DNA of 64,000 nt from Haberlea rhodopensis. Its lineage: Eukaryota; Streptophyta; Magnoliopsida; Lamiales; Gesneriaceae. How positions within the stretch are numbered: the stretch's first letter is position 1; each line of letters begins with the position of its first letter. Location: the NCBI GenBank assembly GCA_907163345.1, contig CAJQUN010000937.1:1-64000 (forward strand), in the 5' to 3' direction. A program made the translations under genes and the position numbers. The notes under the pieces were generated by a model that saw nothing but the letters and a program-made list of their open reading frames with translations, was not told the DNA's origin and did not search any database. Positions 22,457 through 34,999 of the stretch are shown here, piece by piece.

Positions 22457-25400
22457 TGATGGATAATTTGATACATATACTACCTAATCGTATATTTGTG
22501 TAAATGTATGTGAAATCAAAGAAATCGAGTTAACAATGGCGAATAAGGATCAAGAAATGCATTGGAGTTGACAAGGGATCAAAGTAGACTAAGAAAATGC
22601 ATAAAAGTGGACAACGGAAGCCGCGATCAGTCGCCAAACGAAAGAAATCGAGCCAACAAAAGACTCGGCGATCGATCGGCAACCATTCGCGATTGATCGC
22701 CAAAACACACTAGACAAAAAAATAAAGACTCGCGATCGATCGGCGAAAAAATGGCGATCCATCGCCGAATGTTTGTGGTTGAAAATTAAAGGCTGACGAT
22801 CGATCGCCAGCCAGCACCGATCGATCGCCAGCAGAATCCTGAATTTTATGGAAACTCGATTTTTCCATCTTTGGATAGATTTTTACTTACTATATTAGAT
22901 CCCTAACATATATGCATGATTTTTGACTCAAAATCAGACCATTCCATCATATTTTAGAGTTAGAATATAGATTTTCTCTCAACTTTTGAAGAACAACTTG
23001 AAGAATGAAGAACGAAGACGAAAGTGACTCTCCGGAATCGTGCTTCTCCTTAGTAATTCTTTCTTTTGCTTTTAGTTAATGTTTTCTAGATTAAATTTCA
23101 TTATTTTTTATTTAGTCATGAGTGGCTAAACAATTTTGATTCTTGGTTGAAGGAAGACAGTACCTTGGATTTTATGTTTTTCATGAGATTGATGTTCTTT
23201 TATTGATTTCTATTGAGTATTGATAGGGTTGATTATTACGCGTATTTAGGTCTTGATTTGTATATATATTCGTGTAGATTCCGTGAAGATGTTATGATTT
23301 TTGGTATTTATTTGCTTGTTTCGGGAATCTAGGTGGAATATGGAAGAATTAAGCTACAAGGAAGAAAACGGATCAAATCAAGCCAATAAATGAAGATTTT
23401 GATTTCTGGAAATCTCGATCGATCGGAACAAGCTTCTCGATCGATCGAGCGAGGCAGAGGTTGTGGCCAACAACGGATTTGAATTCTCGACCGATCGGAA
23501 AAATCATCTCGATCGATCGACACTGGCAGAGAGTTAAAAAGAAACGAAGAAGAAATCTCGATCGATCGGAACATCCTTCTCGATCGATCGAGAGAGGCAG
23601 AGAATTGAAGACTCGGATGCTGAAGACGCTCGATCGATCGAGACGTAAGGCTCGATCGATCGAGACGGAGATTTTTCAGAAAATAAAACTCTTGATTTGG
23701 TCTGATTTTATGGAAACAATTCCATATCTCCCCTCCTCTTTAAATAAGGAAAAGAGGCACGAAAATTGAACCCCATATTCTGAAGAATAATCAGATCTAA
23801 ATTATTCTTAGCCGCCTTTCATCCTCCCGGAACAAGAGAAGGTCGAAGAATCCTTTGAAGTGCAAGGAAGGAAGCGAGAGAAGAAAGATCGTTCAACGCA
23901 CGGAGTCCTCCTACGTTTATCGTATTTCTAAACTCTAGATTAATTTGATTTTCATATTTAGTTGATGTTTTTGAGGTTGAGAAACAATTGAACATCTATT
24001 TGAATTTGATTTGAATTTAATCTGGTTTATTCTATCAATTTTAAGTGATTTCGTGTTTGATTCTTTGATTTGGTTGTGTTTAAGTGAATCAATATCATTT
24101 GTTCATGAATTATATGCTCCATGCTATCAAAGCCTAGCTACCTTTGATTAAACTTGTGAATTGCAATTGAGATCGAGAGATAAAATTGTAATACGCTCAA
24201 ATAATTCATGTTGTATGTTTAAGATTTAGATCGAGAGATTAAATCACATACGTGGTCACTTTAAATTGAACGATTTAAAGAATAACGGTTTTCATAGATA
24301 TTTATTCGGTATTAAATTGGTATTAGTGAACGAGAGTTACTAGTGTCAATTTACTGCTAGTTTCAACACAGCTCGAGAGAGTGTATTGATTATATTCAGA
24401 AACCCGTCACCTTAAGAATTGATTGTTAAGAAGTTATTTTAACAAACCAATCATTGACGATACATAATTGAACGAACATCTTGATAGATTTCTCGAGCGG
24501 AATTCCTTCGCATCTTCAAAGGAATTGTGTTAGTTTTGAGTTTTTAATTCTTTAGTTTAATTCGTTAATTAATCATCTTTTTTGTAGGCTAAATATAATT
24601 TAACTAATTTTATTTGGTACTTATACATTAGTCCCTGTGGGTTCGACATCCTTACTTATAATATCACTATACTAAAACTTGACACCGTGCACTTGCGGTA
24701 GAATCGCTACACTGAGAAATAATTGTTAAAAAAATAAGTGATCAAGTATCATGTGTTTTGCTATAAATATTGTCATGATTGTTATGTTTTGATTATAAGA
24801 TTGGTCATCTAATGATTTTTACATGCCATCTAATGCTTGGCCTTTGAAGCAACTAAGATTAATAATTGCCTGATGTTGGTGTTGTTGATTTTTTAGGAAA
24901 AACACTTGACTAGTATTGCAATTGACTTGACCATACGATATTGTGATATGGAACTAGTAATTCATACCTTGGGTTTTATATTGAGATGGACCAAGTAAAA
25001 TCTAACACACGTGTGATAGCTATAGATTTACCAAAATCGAAAGCTAGAAGTTTTCAGAAAGCATATGCAATATTGAGTGTTAAATAAGGTTCAATATAAC
25101 TTGACCACAGTATATTGAATAATTTAGGAAAACTCGTCAGCTTAGAAATATTTGGATATTCAATCGAGAATTATATGGGATTGCATTGGTGAGCCGACGT
25201 CTGGATAATCTTCTCTAGCAGAATTTTCTCATTTACTTTGATTGACTTGGTTGGATTAGTAGTTTAATTTAGTTATTAGTCTAATTATTAATTAAATATT
25301 GTAGGTTAAATATAGTTTAAGGAAATCTTATTTGGTACTTGCTTGTTAGTCCCTGTGGGTTCGACAATCCGTATTCTTCCTATCTATACTAAAGCTTGAC

Positions 25401-25462
25401 ACCGTGCACTTGCGGTATAATCGTGTTACACTGAAATTTATTGTTTAAAATAATCACGATCA
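22457..25462 (+). mobile_element. Outer LTR (Athila-like family), split by a nested solo LTR
   Basis: The right part (24750-25462) ends with GACACCGTGCACTTGCGGTA and CACGATCA, the same terminus as the Athila-like LTR at 10545. The left part has GCGATCGATCGG-type palindromes at 22623-22830. Removing the nested insert (1524 bp plus 5-bp duplication) leaves about 1477 bp, close to the 1494-bp LTR. The start at 22457 (TGATGG) is my best estimate. No matching duplication (right flank ACTAT) was found, so it may be a solo LTR or a truncated element end. Confidence 0.72.
23221..24744 (+). mobile_element. Nested solo LTR (1524 bp) with perfect TSD AGTAT
   Basis: It runs from TGATAGGGTTGATTATTACG to ATAAGTGATCA. 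Flanks are AGTAT at 23216-23220 and AGTAT at 24745-24749, a perfect 5-bp target duplication. It is the same family as the minus-strand LTR at 11089-12607. CTCGATCGATCGAG-type palindromes occupy 23404-23665. With no internal sequence, it formed by LTR-LTR recombination after inserting into the outer LTR. Confidence 0.95.
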
Positions 25463-25474
25463 ACTATTGTGCCG

Positions 25475-26596
25475 TGTTGAGCCTTAAACGCATTGTTGAG
25501 TTTAATGCTTAATTTATCTCTGAATTATTTATGAGTTTTGGTGATCAACAAAACTTGCATTTGTTACACTAATGTGTCTACTTAGTGTACATGGTTAGAT
25601 GGTTGAAAAGTGGTTGTTTGGAGGAGATCAAATCTGCAAGGAAATGGGCGGATTGCCCCAGGCGATGGCAGCCAAGGGAGACATCGCCCCGCACATCGAC
25701 TGAAGCGACGCCGAGGACTCCGCGCATTGAGAGATAGCTTGAGGCGATGAGGAGAACGCCTGAGGCGATGCATGGTTCGTTTGAGGCGAAGGAACGATCG
25801 TTTGAGGAGATGAGAATTTCTGATGACGATCGCCTGAGGCGATATTTGCAAGATTGCGACCGTTGGAGCATGGCGATGGAGATCGTCAGAGGCGATGGCT
25901 GAGGCGATCTTGGAGTGATTCAAGCCTTAGGTGTAGCAACGGCTAGTAAGAGCCTTGGGAGCCTTCTACACTATAAATATGGATGTTTTGGATCAATTTG
26001 AAGACAAGAAACAAGAGTATAAACTACAAGAAAGTTGTGTTCAATCAAAATCTATTGCAAACTTCATATATTTGTGTTGTATTGGAGTTTGTAATTTATT
26101 TCTTGTGTGAGAGTTTTTGATTCTTCGTGTTGTTTCACCGTGAAGGTGTTATTTGATTTATTGTAAGGTCCTCCAACACCGACGCAAGTTGAAAATTGTA
26201 TAAGACATCAACAATTGAAGTTGGTGCAAGGGGGTGGCTATCATTGGAGCCCTTAAGGCCAAGAAGACTCGTGAAGAGTGTGTGTGACTCGGGAAGAGTT
26301 TGTGTGTGGCTAACTTGGAGCCCTTAAGGCCAAGATCAAAGTTGTTCTAGTGGAACCTCGGTTGGACGTTTTCTAGCCAGGAAGAGGAGACGTATGCGAT
26401 TCATCGCCGAACTTCTATAACAAATATTTGTGTCCTTTATCGCTTTATTTACTTTACGCATTTATTTATTACTTCTTATTATCTATTGTTCGAATGACTT
26501 GAAGTCTTCCGCAGCGCAAACTCGACTATTTGCAAATTCATTTTAAAACGCTAAAGTAGCCAATGAATCTCATTCACCCCATCTTCGGCTCCAACA
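25475..26596 (+). mobile_element. Solo LTR (1122 bp) with perfect TSD TGCCG
   Basis: Ends are TGTTGAGCC and GGCTCCAACA, near-perfect terminal inverted repeats. Flanking TGCCG at 25470-25474 and 26597-26601 is a perfect target duplication. It is a different family from its neighbours: it has GGAGCCCTTAAGGCCAAGA in two copies (near 26246 and 26316) and the tail CAATGAATCTCATTCACCCC typical of some plant Copia LTRs. It also contains degenerate GAGGCGATGG/GCGATCGCC motifs at 25650-25910. Confidence 0.92.
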
Positions 26597-26636
26597 TGCC
26601 GTTCGATAGGTAAAGCCCAAAAAAATAAAAAACTTG

Positions 26637-26805
26637 AAATGGGATGTGCCGGCATGGCACGCACGTAGGGGCCGTGCCGAGCCATGCCTATTGTGAAAAC
26701 GAGCCGGCACGACACGACCCGTTTCCAAATCGTGTAAGCACGGTACTGCACGCATAGTATCGTGCCGGCACGATTAAACGGCAGACACGACCCGTTTGAC
26801 ACTTC
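26637..26805. repeat. GC-rich hAT-like fragment
   Basis: It holds repeated GTGCCGGCA, GGCACG and ACGACCCGTTT words and ends CAGACACGACCCGTTTGACA. These are the subterminal repeats of a widespread plant hAT-type non-autonomous family. Only one end is clear, so it is partial. Confidence 0.45.
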
Positions 26806-27620
26806 TAATATGTGCTCACATCCATATTTTTTCCACCAGTTTTTTCACCTATCAATTGTTACTTTATTTAAAAAAACAATAAACCAAAATTTATTGAGAC
26901 GAGCACTGAGAGTGCGCAAATGGTACAATGGTTTGGTACAAAGAGCTTAGTGATGGTAAATCACAAAGCAAGACTCGATCTATTCCCGACTCAAGTAAAT
27001 TAAAGGAAAACGAAACCAGCCGTTGACACTGAATGTCCTAAACCTATTTTTTCCTCGTTATTCATCTTATTTCCTTGTTATGGACTAATTATTAAAATCA
27101 TTAGCCCATTAAAAGTTAATTTTTTATGCGATTAATTGTCTCAATTTATATTTATGCGTCGTGGGAGATAAAACAGTACTTCTTTGCCATTGTGATATTT
27201 TACTTTCTATTTATGTTATTATTTAAAATTAAATAAAAATAATTACAAAGATACTTAAAATTTTGAAAATTATATTAGTAATATATTAAATTTAAGATAC
27301 GTAAAAATATACGTAAGTAAAAATAGTCCAATGAATATTATATATTAATAAATAATTTTTAAAAATTGTGTAATTTTATAATTTACTAATTATATTAATT
27401 TAAAAATAGTTTTGATAAATATAGATACTTAAAATAATAAAATTATGTAATATTTATTTTGGTTGTAAAATAAATGTTCCCAAATATTATCAAGTTACAC
27501 GAAACGCACACGCAAACGTAAAACTTTCACTCTTATCGCCTATTTCTGTCAAAACTCGAGGTTGTTTAGATCCGGTTCCAATTCCTCTCTCTACACCTTT
27601 ATTCAAACTGGACGCGCGCA
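26806..27620. other. Upstream intergenic region of the HHO-like gene
   Basis: The stretch is strongly A/T-rich from about 27110 to 27480. No coding or transposon structure was recognised. It should contain the promoter of the gene that starts at 27761. Confidence 0.5.
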
Positions 27621-27627
27621 TATAAAT
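27621..27627 (+). promoter_or_regulatory. TATA box of the HHO-like gene
   Basis: TATAAAT stands 134 bp upstream of the ATG, just after a GCGCGC stretch. Transcription would start near 27650, giving a 5' UTR of about 110 bases. Confidence 0.55.
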
Positions 27628-27760
27628 TATCCACCTATCTTCCCATATTCATCGATTCTCGTAATTTGCGTCGTCATTTAGTTTCTTGGTTGCCAGGATA
27701 ATTAGCAGATAAATAACAAGTTGATAACTCAACCAAGAAACAAAGATCCAGCTGATCATA

Positions 27761-29723
27761 ATGGGATCAACGATTTCATCGGATATCATGAGTTCTGATT
27801 TCAGGTTTCCATCGGGAGAGTTTTTGAGGAATCATAGTCTATCTGAAAGGATTGCGCTACTTGCTGATTATATGGATACGATTGAAGATGAGAGGAAAAA
27901 GATCAAGGCATTCGAACGTGAGCTTCCTCTTTGCATGCAACTCCTCGAAAATGGTGAGCTGGGTTTTAACTGTTATTGTATTGGCGGTGTTTCTTATCGC
28001 CTGGTTGTAATTTTTGCGTCTTTTGGCCGACGGGTTTAAAGTTTACTTCTTTTTTGAAAATTTTGCAGGGTTTTAACTTTTAATCGATTTTAATTTGATT
28101 ATTTCTTTCAAATAATAAATTCTGTACATAACTACGATTTCTGATGTTTTGGGTTTTGTGATTGTATTTGCAGCGACTGTGGCAGTTAAAATTGAGTTAA
28201 CGCGGAGTGAGAAATCAAATGCAGCGCCGGTGTTTGAAGAATTCATGCCATTGAAGAAAATCATTGATGAAAAAGATGAGAAAATTGACAGTGGTGGAGA
28301 AGAAAAGGGCGTGAAAAGCAGAGATAAAATGAATATGATGAGTTCTGTGCAGTTATTGAAATCTGATGATCACTATCTTAACAATAAACAGACCTTAAAA
28401 CCGGACAATATAAAGGTACAACCCAGATTGCAAATATTGTAGTTTACTGGGATTGTGGCCTGATAAGGTTTCTTGGTCGTGCATCTATGGATTTTTGGGG
28501 ATGTTTCTTGATTGTAAATTGGAAAAGTTGCCTTTATTTATTTTAGGGCATGTCATTTAAATTGTTTCTTGGCTACATTTATAGCTTTTGTGGTATTTTC
28601 TTGATTAATGGATCTCAGAACCTGGTATTTTACCAAGACATGTTTCACGACAAGATTTTGGCTGTGTGTTTATGGATTTTTGTGGTACTTATAGCTAGAT
28701 GAGTTGAATAAAAAAATTAATCAGTCCGGGATGAATGATTTGTTTCAGAGTTGTAAAAACAGGTTAGCAGGAACTACATTTTGGCCATTTAAGAAGTGTA
28801 CTAAGTTCCCGGTGCTGCCAGCGGTAAAGGAAGATGGGGATGGATCAACCGATGTTCCTGAGCTTTCTCTTGGTACACCAGAGAGCATTAACATCATGGA
28901 AGAGATTAATTCGAATGCTTTTAGATCAAAATCCAGGTGTAGCAGATCAGGGTTCAATTTCTACATGGATAACCATTCAAAGGGTGGACAGCAATCACAT
29001 CAAATTACTAGGAAGCAAAGGAGATACTGGTCGCCTGAGTTGCATCGACGTTTCGTCGATGCGCTGAAGCAACTTGGAGGTGCTCAAGGTCGAAACTCAT
29101 TGACTATTCATTTCTCTTGATGAAGTTATGCTCTATATATGTTTCTAGTGTTTAGCACTCATTCAGATCTTGGGTTTGACATTCGTGAAATTTTTGGGTG
29201 GTTCTTAGTATTTATGTGTCTCATTTGATTTTGTTCTATACTTTGCAGCTGCAACTCCTAAACAAATCATAGAACTTATGAGAGTCGACGGTCTTTCAAA
29301 TGATGAAGTTAAGAGTCATCTGCAAGTAGGTTTCTTCTTTGCATATTCTTCTTTTAAATTCCTCGTATCTTCATAGGAAAGAAAACCCATATGTTTCTTG
29401 ATTTGATCTTGTTTCAGAAATATCGTATCCACACTCGTAGAGTCGGTGCTTCAACAAACACTGATCATCCTATTGTTCTTGGAGCTTCGTGGATGTTATC
29501 CCGAGACCAAGGCTGTGAATCTTCGAAGCAAAGAAGTTCCCAGGCCGGATCACCTCAGGGTCATACACACTTGACTGGATTTTCTCGAGGGAATTCTTTG
29601 ACTGGAGGCGATAGCGTGGAAGACGAAGACGATGAAAAATCAGTGAATCACAGTTGGAAGAATGACATTCAATTATCTTTAGCAGACAAAGATGATGTAC
29701 AAATGGGAGGACTTTGGCTATGA
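27761..29723 (+). CDS. HHO: HRS1/HHO (NIGT1)-type GARP-MYB transcription factor
   Basis: Five exons join in phase: 27761-27953, 28174-28415, 28749-29088, 29249-29325 and 29418-29723, all with GT-AG introns, giving 385 residues. The N-terminal conserved HHO region reads LADYMDTIEDERKKIKAFER, then ELPLCMQLLEN. Exon 3 starts the GARP domain (RKQRRYWSPELHRRFVDALK). Exon 4 supplies AATPKQIIELMRVDGLSNDE and exon 5 KYRIHTRR, giving SHLQKYR across the splice. The C terminus is acidic with a weak EAR-like IQLSLA. Family members are nuclear repressors tuning nitrate and phosphate starvation responses; that role is inferred for this copy. The intron phases and the lack of stops suggest a working gene, though I cannot tell which HHO paralogue. 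Confidence 0.92.
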
Positions 29724-29779
29724 ATTATGATAAAACTGAATATACAAAACATATAGAGGATAATCTTGAGACCGAGTTG

Positions 29780-30420
29780 CGTGAATTTTTTGCAGGATTA
29801 GGTGTGTTTTCCGGCTTTTGTCGAATTCGATTGTAAGTTATTTGGTTTTTTCAATCGACTCCAACATATTTCATAATTATATATATTCTAATTCCATGTA
29901 CAATGTTTTCAAATTTAAAGAACATCTCGCGCAAAATTAAAGGATCATGTATATTTGGCATGATATAATGAATAGGGTTTGGATTAGATGTAACATCCCA
30001 ACCCACTAGCATGATGAGCATGTGATACGTGCAATACGGTTGTAAGTGATGCAATTTTATGGATATATCTTTGTCTCTACATAAAAGAAAATCCTGCCAA
30101 GCATTTGAAATTATTGCCGATAGTTTACATAGGAGATTGGGTGTATCCATTCATAAGGTAATTTTGTGTATTTGGTAAGGGCAATTTAAGACATTATAGA
30201 ATAATAAACACAAATAATCTCACAAGTAAAATACATATCAAACAACATATTATTCATTTCTATGTTACTCATGCACATCTTTTAATTCCTTAGCACACGT
30301 ATTCATCTTTCATTCGTCACATCCCTAACACAACATTACCTTACAGTAAACATTTATACATCATGTTTTTCAAACATAACCCTTGCAAATTTTTCTAAAA
30401 GATTCCCAACTATATGCTCT
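29780..30420. other. Intergenic downstream of the HHO-like gene
   Basis: No clear poly-A signal or coding similarity was recognised. Short open frames here lack codon structure. Confidence 0.45.
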
Positions 30421-30428
30421 AAGATAGG

Positions 30429-30568
30429 GTAAGATTGCTGTCAATCACAAGAAAAGTTCTGCACTCAAATCCTTGTGTAGTTATATTGATGCTGCCACGG
30501 AAGTTCCTGTGTAGCATAAAAAAATCCTGGTACTTGTTGAAGTCGACATCTCCATCAGGATCTGGCTT
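30429..30568 (-). pseudogene. Unidentified terminal-exon fragment
   Basis: The minus strand has an acceptor-like TTTCACCTGTAG followed by an open frame reading HEKPDPDGDVDFNKYQDFFM, then HRNFRGSINITTQGFECRTF, then a terminal VIDSNLTLS and a TAG stop. Codon use looks coding, yet no upstream exon was found within reach. I do not recognise the family. It may be a gene fragment left by a transposon, or the last exon of a gene whose other exons have been lost. Confidence 0.35.
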
Positions 30569-30938
30569 TTCATGTCCCTACAGGTGAAACACACAACAAA
30601 TTTTATGTAATATTGTTGCTTGACATTTTGTCATTTATTTATTAAATTTTTAGTAGAGTCAGCACACTCTCTGCTCGTGCTAAGAAAGGATCTACAAATT
30701 TTCTAGAAAAAAATATTTAGATCATCGAATAAAAATTTATAAATTACACATAAAACTTGTCCTTGCTTTTGGCAAATGATTCATGTGGATCGAAGAATCA
30801 TTAATTAACCTTAATATCAGAGTTTTGAGTAGCATTATTGTGTGGAAGAAGACAAGATTTGTTATATCCTCTCCAAGCTAACCATTTTTCAATTAATTAT
30901 TGTCGCTATCTTTGTCTTGCGACTAAATATATTAATAA

Positions 30939-30990
30939 CTAGTTTGTCTGGTACCGCGCCACTGATCATATGTATAAGCGAATGCGAATG
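30939..30990 (-). mobile_element. Second Helitron 3' end
   Basis: The minus strand reads GCGCGGTACCAGACAAACTA then G, followed by T. This is closely similar to the terminus of the Helitron at 17660 (GCGCGGAGCCAAACGAACTA then G). The body must extend to the right; no 5' end was found before the LTR at 31392, so it may be truncated. The hairpin is partly eroded. Confidence 0.6.
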
Positions 30991-31391
30991 AATCATATTT
31001 TATAGATGTATCCCGGCATTGCTATTCGATATAGTATCATATGCAAATAATGGTGGAACCCTTTTTTGTGACAAGCATGTGATAGTCTTGCATATGGTGG
31101 AGCTTTAGCATGCATAACTTACGATGGAGTGTCTCTATAAAATTCAAACATAACCAAAAATAAGTAGGAGATGATGTAGTTTCAAAAGAAGACAGTTAGC
31201 CATCCGACTTCACGCAATTCTGGAACAAAATTTGAAAAAGACATAGAGCCTTTAAGAATACTAAAACAAAAATATGTTTGCCCTTAGCTTTATAAGCATA
31301 CATCTAAAATATAAGAAAACAAATTGAGACCAAGAAGCCTGCAAACTGACCAAATCCCAAATAAGCATATGGAATACAAACAGAGGATTTA

Positions 31392-32640
31392 TGTGAAGAC
31401 CCGAATCTGCACTAGGAATCTACTCAGCAGATGTCATTTAATCAACTCGGCGGATGTTTCAAATCTGCTCAACCTATGAGAATCTACTCTACTGATCCAA
31501 ATGCACTACCGATCCATAGACTCTACTGATCCGTAAACTCAACCGATGCTTAAATAAGCTCTACTTAAGCAATGTCTCAGCTCAACCTTTGAAGAAAACC
31601 ATCCGCTCTACTTATCTAAATAAGCCCAAGAGACTTAGTCAACCCCACTAATCCCTCATTTACAAAGAATGATAATAGATGCTACGGTTACATAATTTCA
31701 GGGGTTTGGCATTGAAGTGGAATTATGTCATAGTTGATAGGTTGTAACACCCAGACTAACCCTATAAATACCCGAACATTCCCAAAGCAAGAATTACACA
31801 AAACTCTGCAAAATTTTGCATAGTACCAGCATCCATTTTCAAGTTAGGAAGAAGACTCAATTTCGAAGCTTTGGCATCAATTTCTGAGATAATTTATGGA
31901 AGTGGATTTTTGTATACTATTATTTATTTGGGTTTTGAAAATTGTATGTATGTGTCAAAAGTTCAATCAAATACAAGCTATGAGTTTTCTGAAAAGTTAA
32001 GACAACAAGGAAATATATGTTTAGGAGCAAAGTGCTACATGTATGAGGGTCACCTCTTGAATCGACGGAGCAAAGTGCAACATATACGAGAGCCATCACT
32101 TGAGTCCATATAAACACTTCTGAATTCTAGATGTTATTGGATCCATGTTTAAGTTCTATGCATTTCGAATCTGTTCTTCATGTTCTGTTATGATCTGAAA
32201 TATGTTATCTTATGAATGTATGCATGTTTAATGATATTTTATTGGCCCCTACTTGTTGGGTGTGTATCCAAATACTCACCCCTTACTCCCCTCCCAAGAT
32301 AAGAATGAGTCAGAGATAGAAGACGATGAACAATATCAGTTTTGGAGATGGTGATCTACTCTGCTGACATGAAGTCTACCGTTACTGATGATTAAATTAG
32401 TTTTATTAGTTTACGCTTCCGTACCGTTTTATATTTAAATTCAGTTATAAATCAGTCTTATTTTAATATCAGTTCAGTGTAAAGACAATTAAAGTTTGTT
32501 TATGGAATGAAAGACTGGTTTGCTTAAAATCTGAATCCGAAGCTTGTTGTTTTTTTCGAATTTTTAATTTGGAAGCAACACCGATGTCATTGGCTCCGGA
32601 CCCTAGGCGTGATATTTAAGTAGTATCAAAGCTACCAGGT
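31392..32640 (+). mobile_element. Worn chromovirus-type LTR and primer site
   Basis: It starts TGTGAAGACCCGAATCTGC, a usual start of plant chromovirus LTRs, with a TATAAATA box at 31764. Before the end lies the GGACCCTAGGCGTG region. At 32620-32637 comes TAGTATCAAAGCTAC, a degraded copy of the TGGTATCAGAGC initiator-Met primer site. Next to it are protease/RT pieces instead of gag, so gag was deleted. The exact LTR 3' end is not clear. Confidence 0.55.
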
Positions 32641-32934
32641 TTCCATTATCCCGATAGGAAAGTTGTGGACAGATTGAAGATCTTAGAACAAACTTCTACG
32701 ACTGTAGAACCGATCAGTCCAATAGAATAAAGATTGGTCATAACCAACCAGCTGAGTAGTTTGATCTGTAGAGCAGATCATACCAGTACATCATATCAGT
32801 CCAGTAGGGTAAAACCTAATCAACAGATCAATTGAGTATTTAGATATGCAGAGCAGAACAAATTTGTAGAGCAGATCATTAAATTACATCTGTAGTCTAT
32901 GTCAGTAGAACACTTGAGTAAATCAGGTGAGCTG

Positions 32935-34990
32935 ACCAATCCAGAGCCGACCTGATTCAACTCAACAAGGTGGAATTTGATGCTATCTTAGAAATAAATG
33001 TGTTAGCTAAGCTCAGACTATAGGATATCCCGGTAGGGCAAGAATTCCCAGATGTCTTCCCTAAAGAACTGCCATGATCAGTCCCAGATCGTGAAATAGA
33101 TTTTGAGATTAACTTGGTACCTGGTGCTGCATCAATCTCGAAGGCACCTTACCCCCATGGCCCTAGCGGAATTAAAGGAGCTTAAAGAGCAACTTCAAGA
33201 GCTCTTGGACAAGAAGCACATCAGACCAAGTGCATCTCCATGGGGAGCTCTGGTACTATTTGCAAAGAAGAAAGACGGGAGTATGAGATATAAATTGGTT
33301 ATAGAGAGTTGAATAAGATCACAATCAGAATAAGTACCCCCAAAATTGCCCCCGCCCTCCTAACCAGCCACCACCACAGCCAGCTTAGTATGCGCAATTC
33401 CCTCCGCAAGAATTGAGTGCCGACTTTTGACAATAACTAAGACGCCGAAATGACCCATAATTGGTTAAAAGAAATCGAAGAGGTTTGCTAAGAAGTTAGC
33501 AATTAAACCTGATGTACTTCATGAACCTTATAGAGTAGCAACTCTTGCTAAAACTTTAGAAACATATAGTATTCATCGAGGTTATAACATTAGTATAAAT
33601 GATAGAATGTTCATAGCCGACCTGATTCAACTCAACATGGTGGATTTTGATACTATCATAGGAATAAATTTGTTAGCTAAGTATCACGCCTTAGTTGACT
33701 GTCGCAATAAGAATGTCAAGCTAAGAACCCTGGATCAAGAAGAGATCATATATCATGGCAAGATCAAGGAACTAAGATCCGGCATATCTGCTTCACAAAC
33801 CTGGAAAGCAATGAAATGTGGTGAAGAGGTCTACCTAGCCATAATCAGTGAGGCACGTGGAGGGATTGAGCTCAGACTAGAGGATATCCCGGTAGTGCAA
33901 GAATTCCCAGATGTCTTCCTTGAAGAACTGCACGATCAGTCCTAGATCATGAAATTGATTTCGAGATTAACTTGGTACCTAGCGTTGCATCAATCTCGAA
34001 GGTACCTTACCTCATGGCCCCAACGGAATTAAAGGAGCTTAAAGAGCAACTTCAAGAACTCTTGGACAAGAAGCACATCAGACCAAGTGCATCTCATGGG
34101 AAGCTCCAGCACTATTTGCGAAGAAGAAAGACGGGAGTATGAGATTGTATATCGATTGCAGAGAGTTGAATAAGATCACAATCAAGAATAAGTACCCCAA
34201 AATTGCCCCCGCCCTCCTAACCAGCCACCACCACAGCCAACTCAGCAGCCGCAAGGGATTAAATATCATTATGAATCCCTCCGCAAGAATTGAGTGTCGA
34301 GTTTTGACAATAACTCAGACCCCGAAATGGCCCAGAAATGGTTAAAAGAAATCGAAGAGGTTTGCTAAGAACTTAGCAATTAAACCTGATGTACTTGATG
34401 AACCTTATAGAGTAGCAACTCTTGCTAACAAAACTTTAGAAACACATAGTATTCATCGAGACTGCAACATTTGTATAAGCGATAGAACATTCAAAGCCGA
34501 CCTGATTCAACTCAACATTGTGGATTTTGATGTTATCTTAGGAATGTATTGGTTAGCTAGTATCATGCCTTAGTTGACTGTCGCAAAAAGAATGTCAAGC
34601 TAAGAACCCTGGATCAAGAAGAGATCATATATCATGGCAAGATCAAGGAACTAAGATCCCTCCTATCTGCTTCACAAACCTGGAAAACAATGAAATGTGG
34701 TGAATAGGTCTACCTAGCCATGATCAGTGAGGCACATGAAGGGATTGAGCTCATACTAGAGGATATCCTGGTAGTGCTAGAATTCCCAGATTTCTTCCCT
34801 GAAGAACTGCCACTATCAGTCTCAGGTCGTGAAATAGAATTCGAGATTAACTTGGTACTTGGCGCTGCATCAATCTCGAAGGCACCTTATCGCATGGTCT
34901 CAGTGGAATTAAAGGAGCTTAAAGAGCAACTTCAAGAGCTCTTGGACAAGAAGCATATCAGACCAAGTGCATCTCCATGAGGAGCTCAAA
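32935..34990 (+). pseudogene. Tandem array of gypsy protease-RT-gag fragments
   Basis: Three units carry the same composite order. Each has a protease end with the DLIQLN.VDFD..IG.NLLAKYHALVDC region, a linker (EDI.VV.EFPDVF.EEL), the RT start (APYRMA..ELKELKEQLQEL then KKHIRPSASPWG), and a gag-like piece (ALLTSHHH.. and EIEEVC). The landmark CAGTC(C/T)(C/T)AG.TC(G/A)TGAAAT lies at 33080, 33937 and 34817, so the period is about 857 and 880 bp. The best frame is 33607-33945. The order RT then gag then protease cannot come from one normal element; it reflects tandem amplification of a rearranged unit. Confidence 0.75.
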
Positions 34991-34999
34991 AAAAAATTA

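Noticed and set aside
22204..25474. ATTATTGTGCC at 22198 and ACTATTGTGCC at 25463 might be a target duplication for the outer LTR.
   Set aside because: Only imperfect, and it would need an LTR about 250 bp longer than the family; no LTR start signal there.
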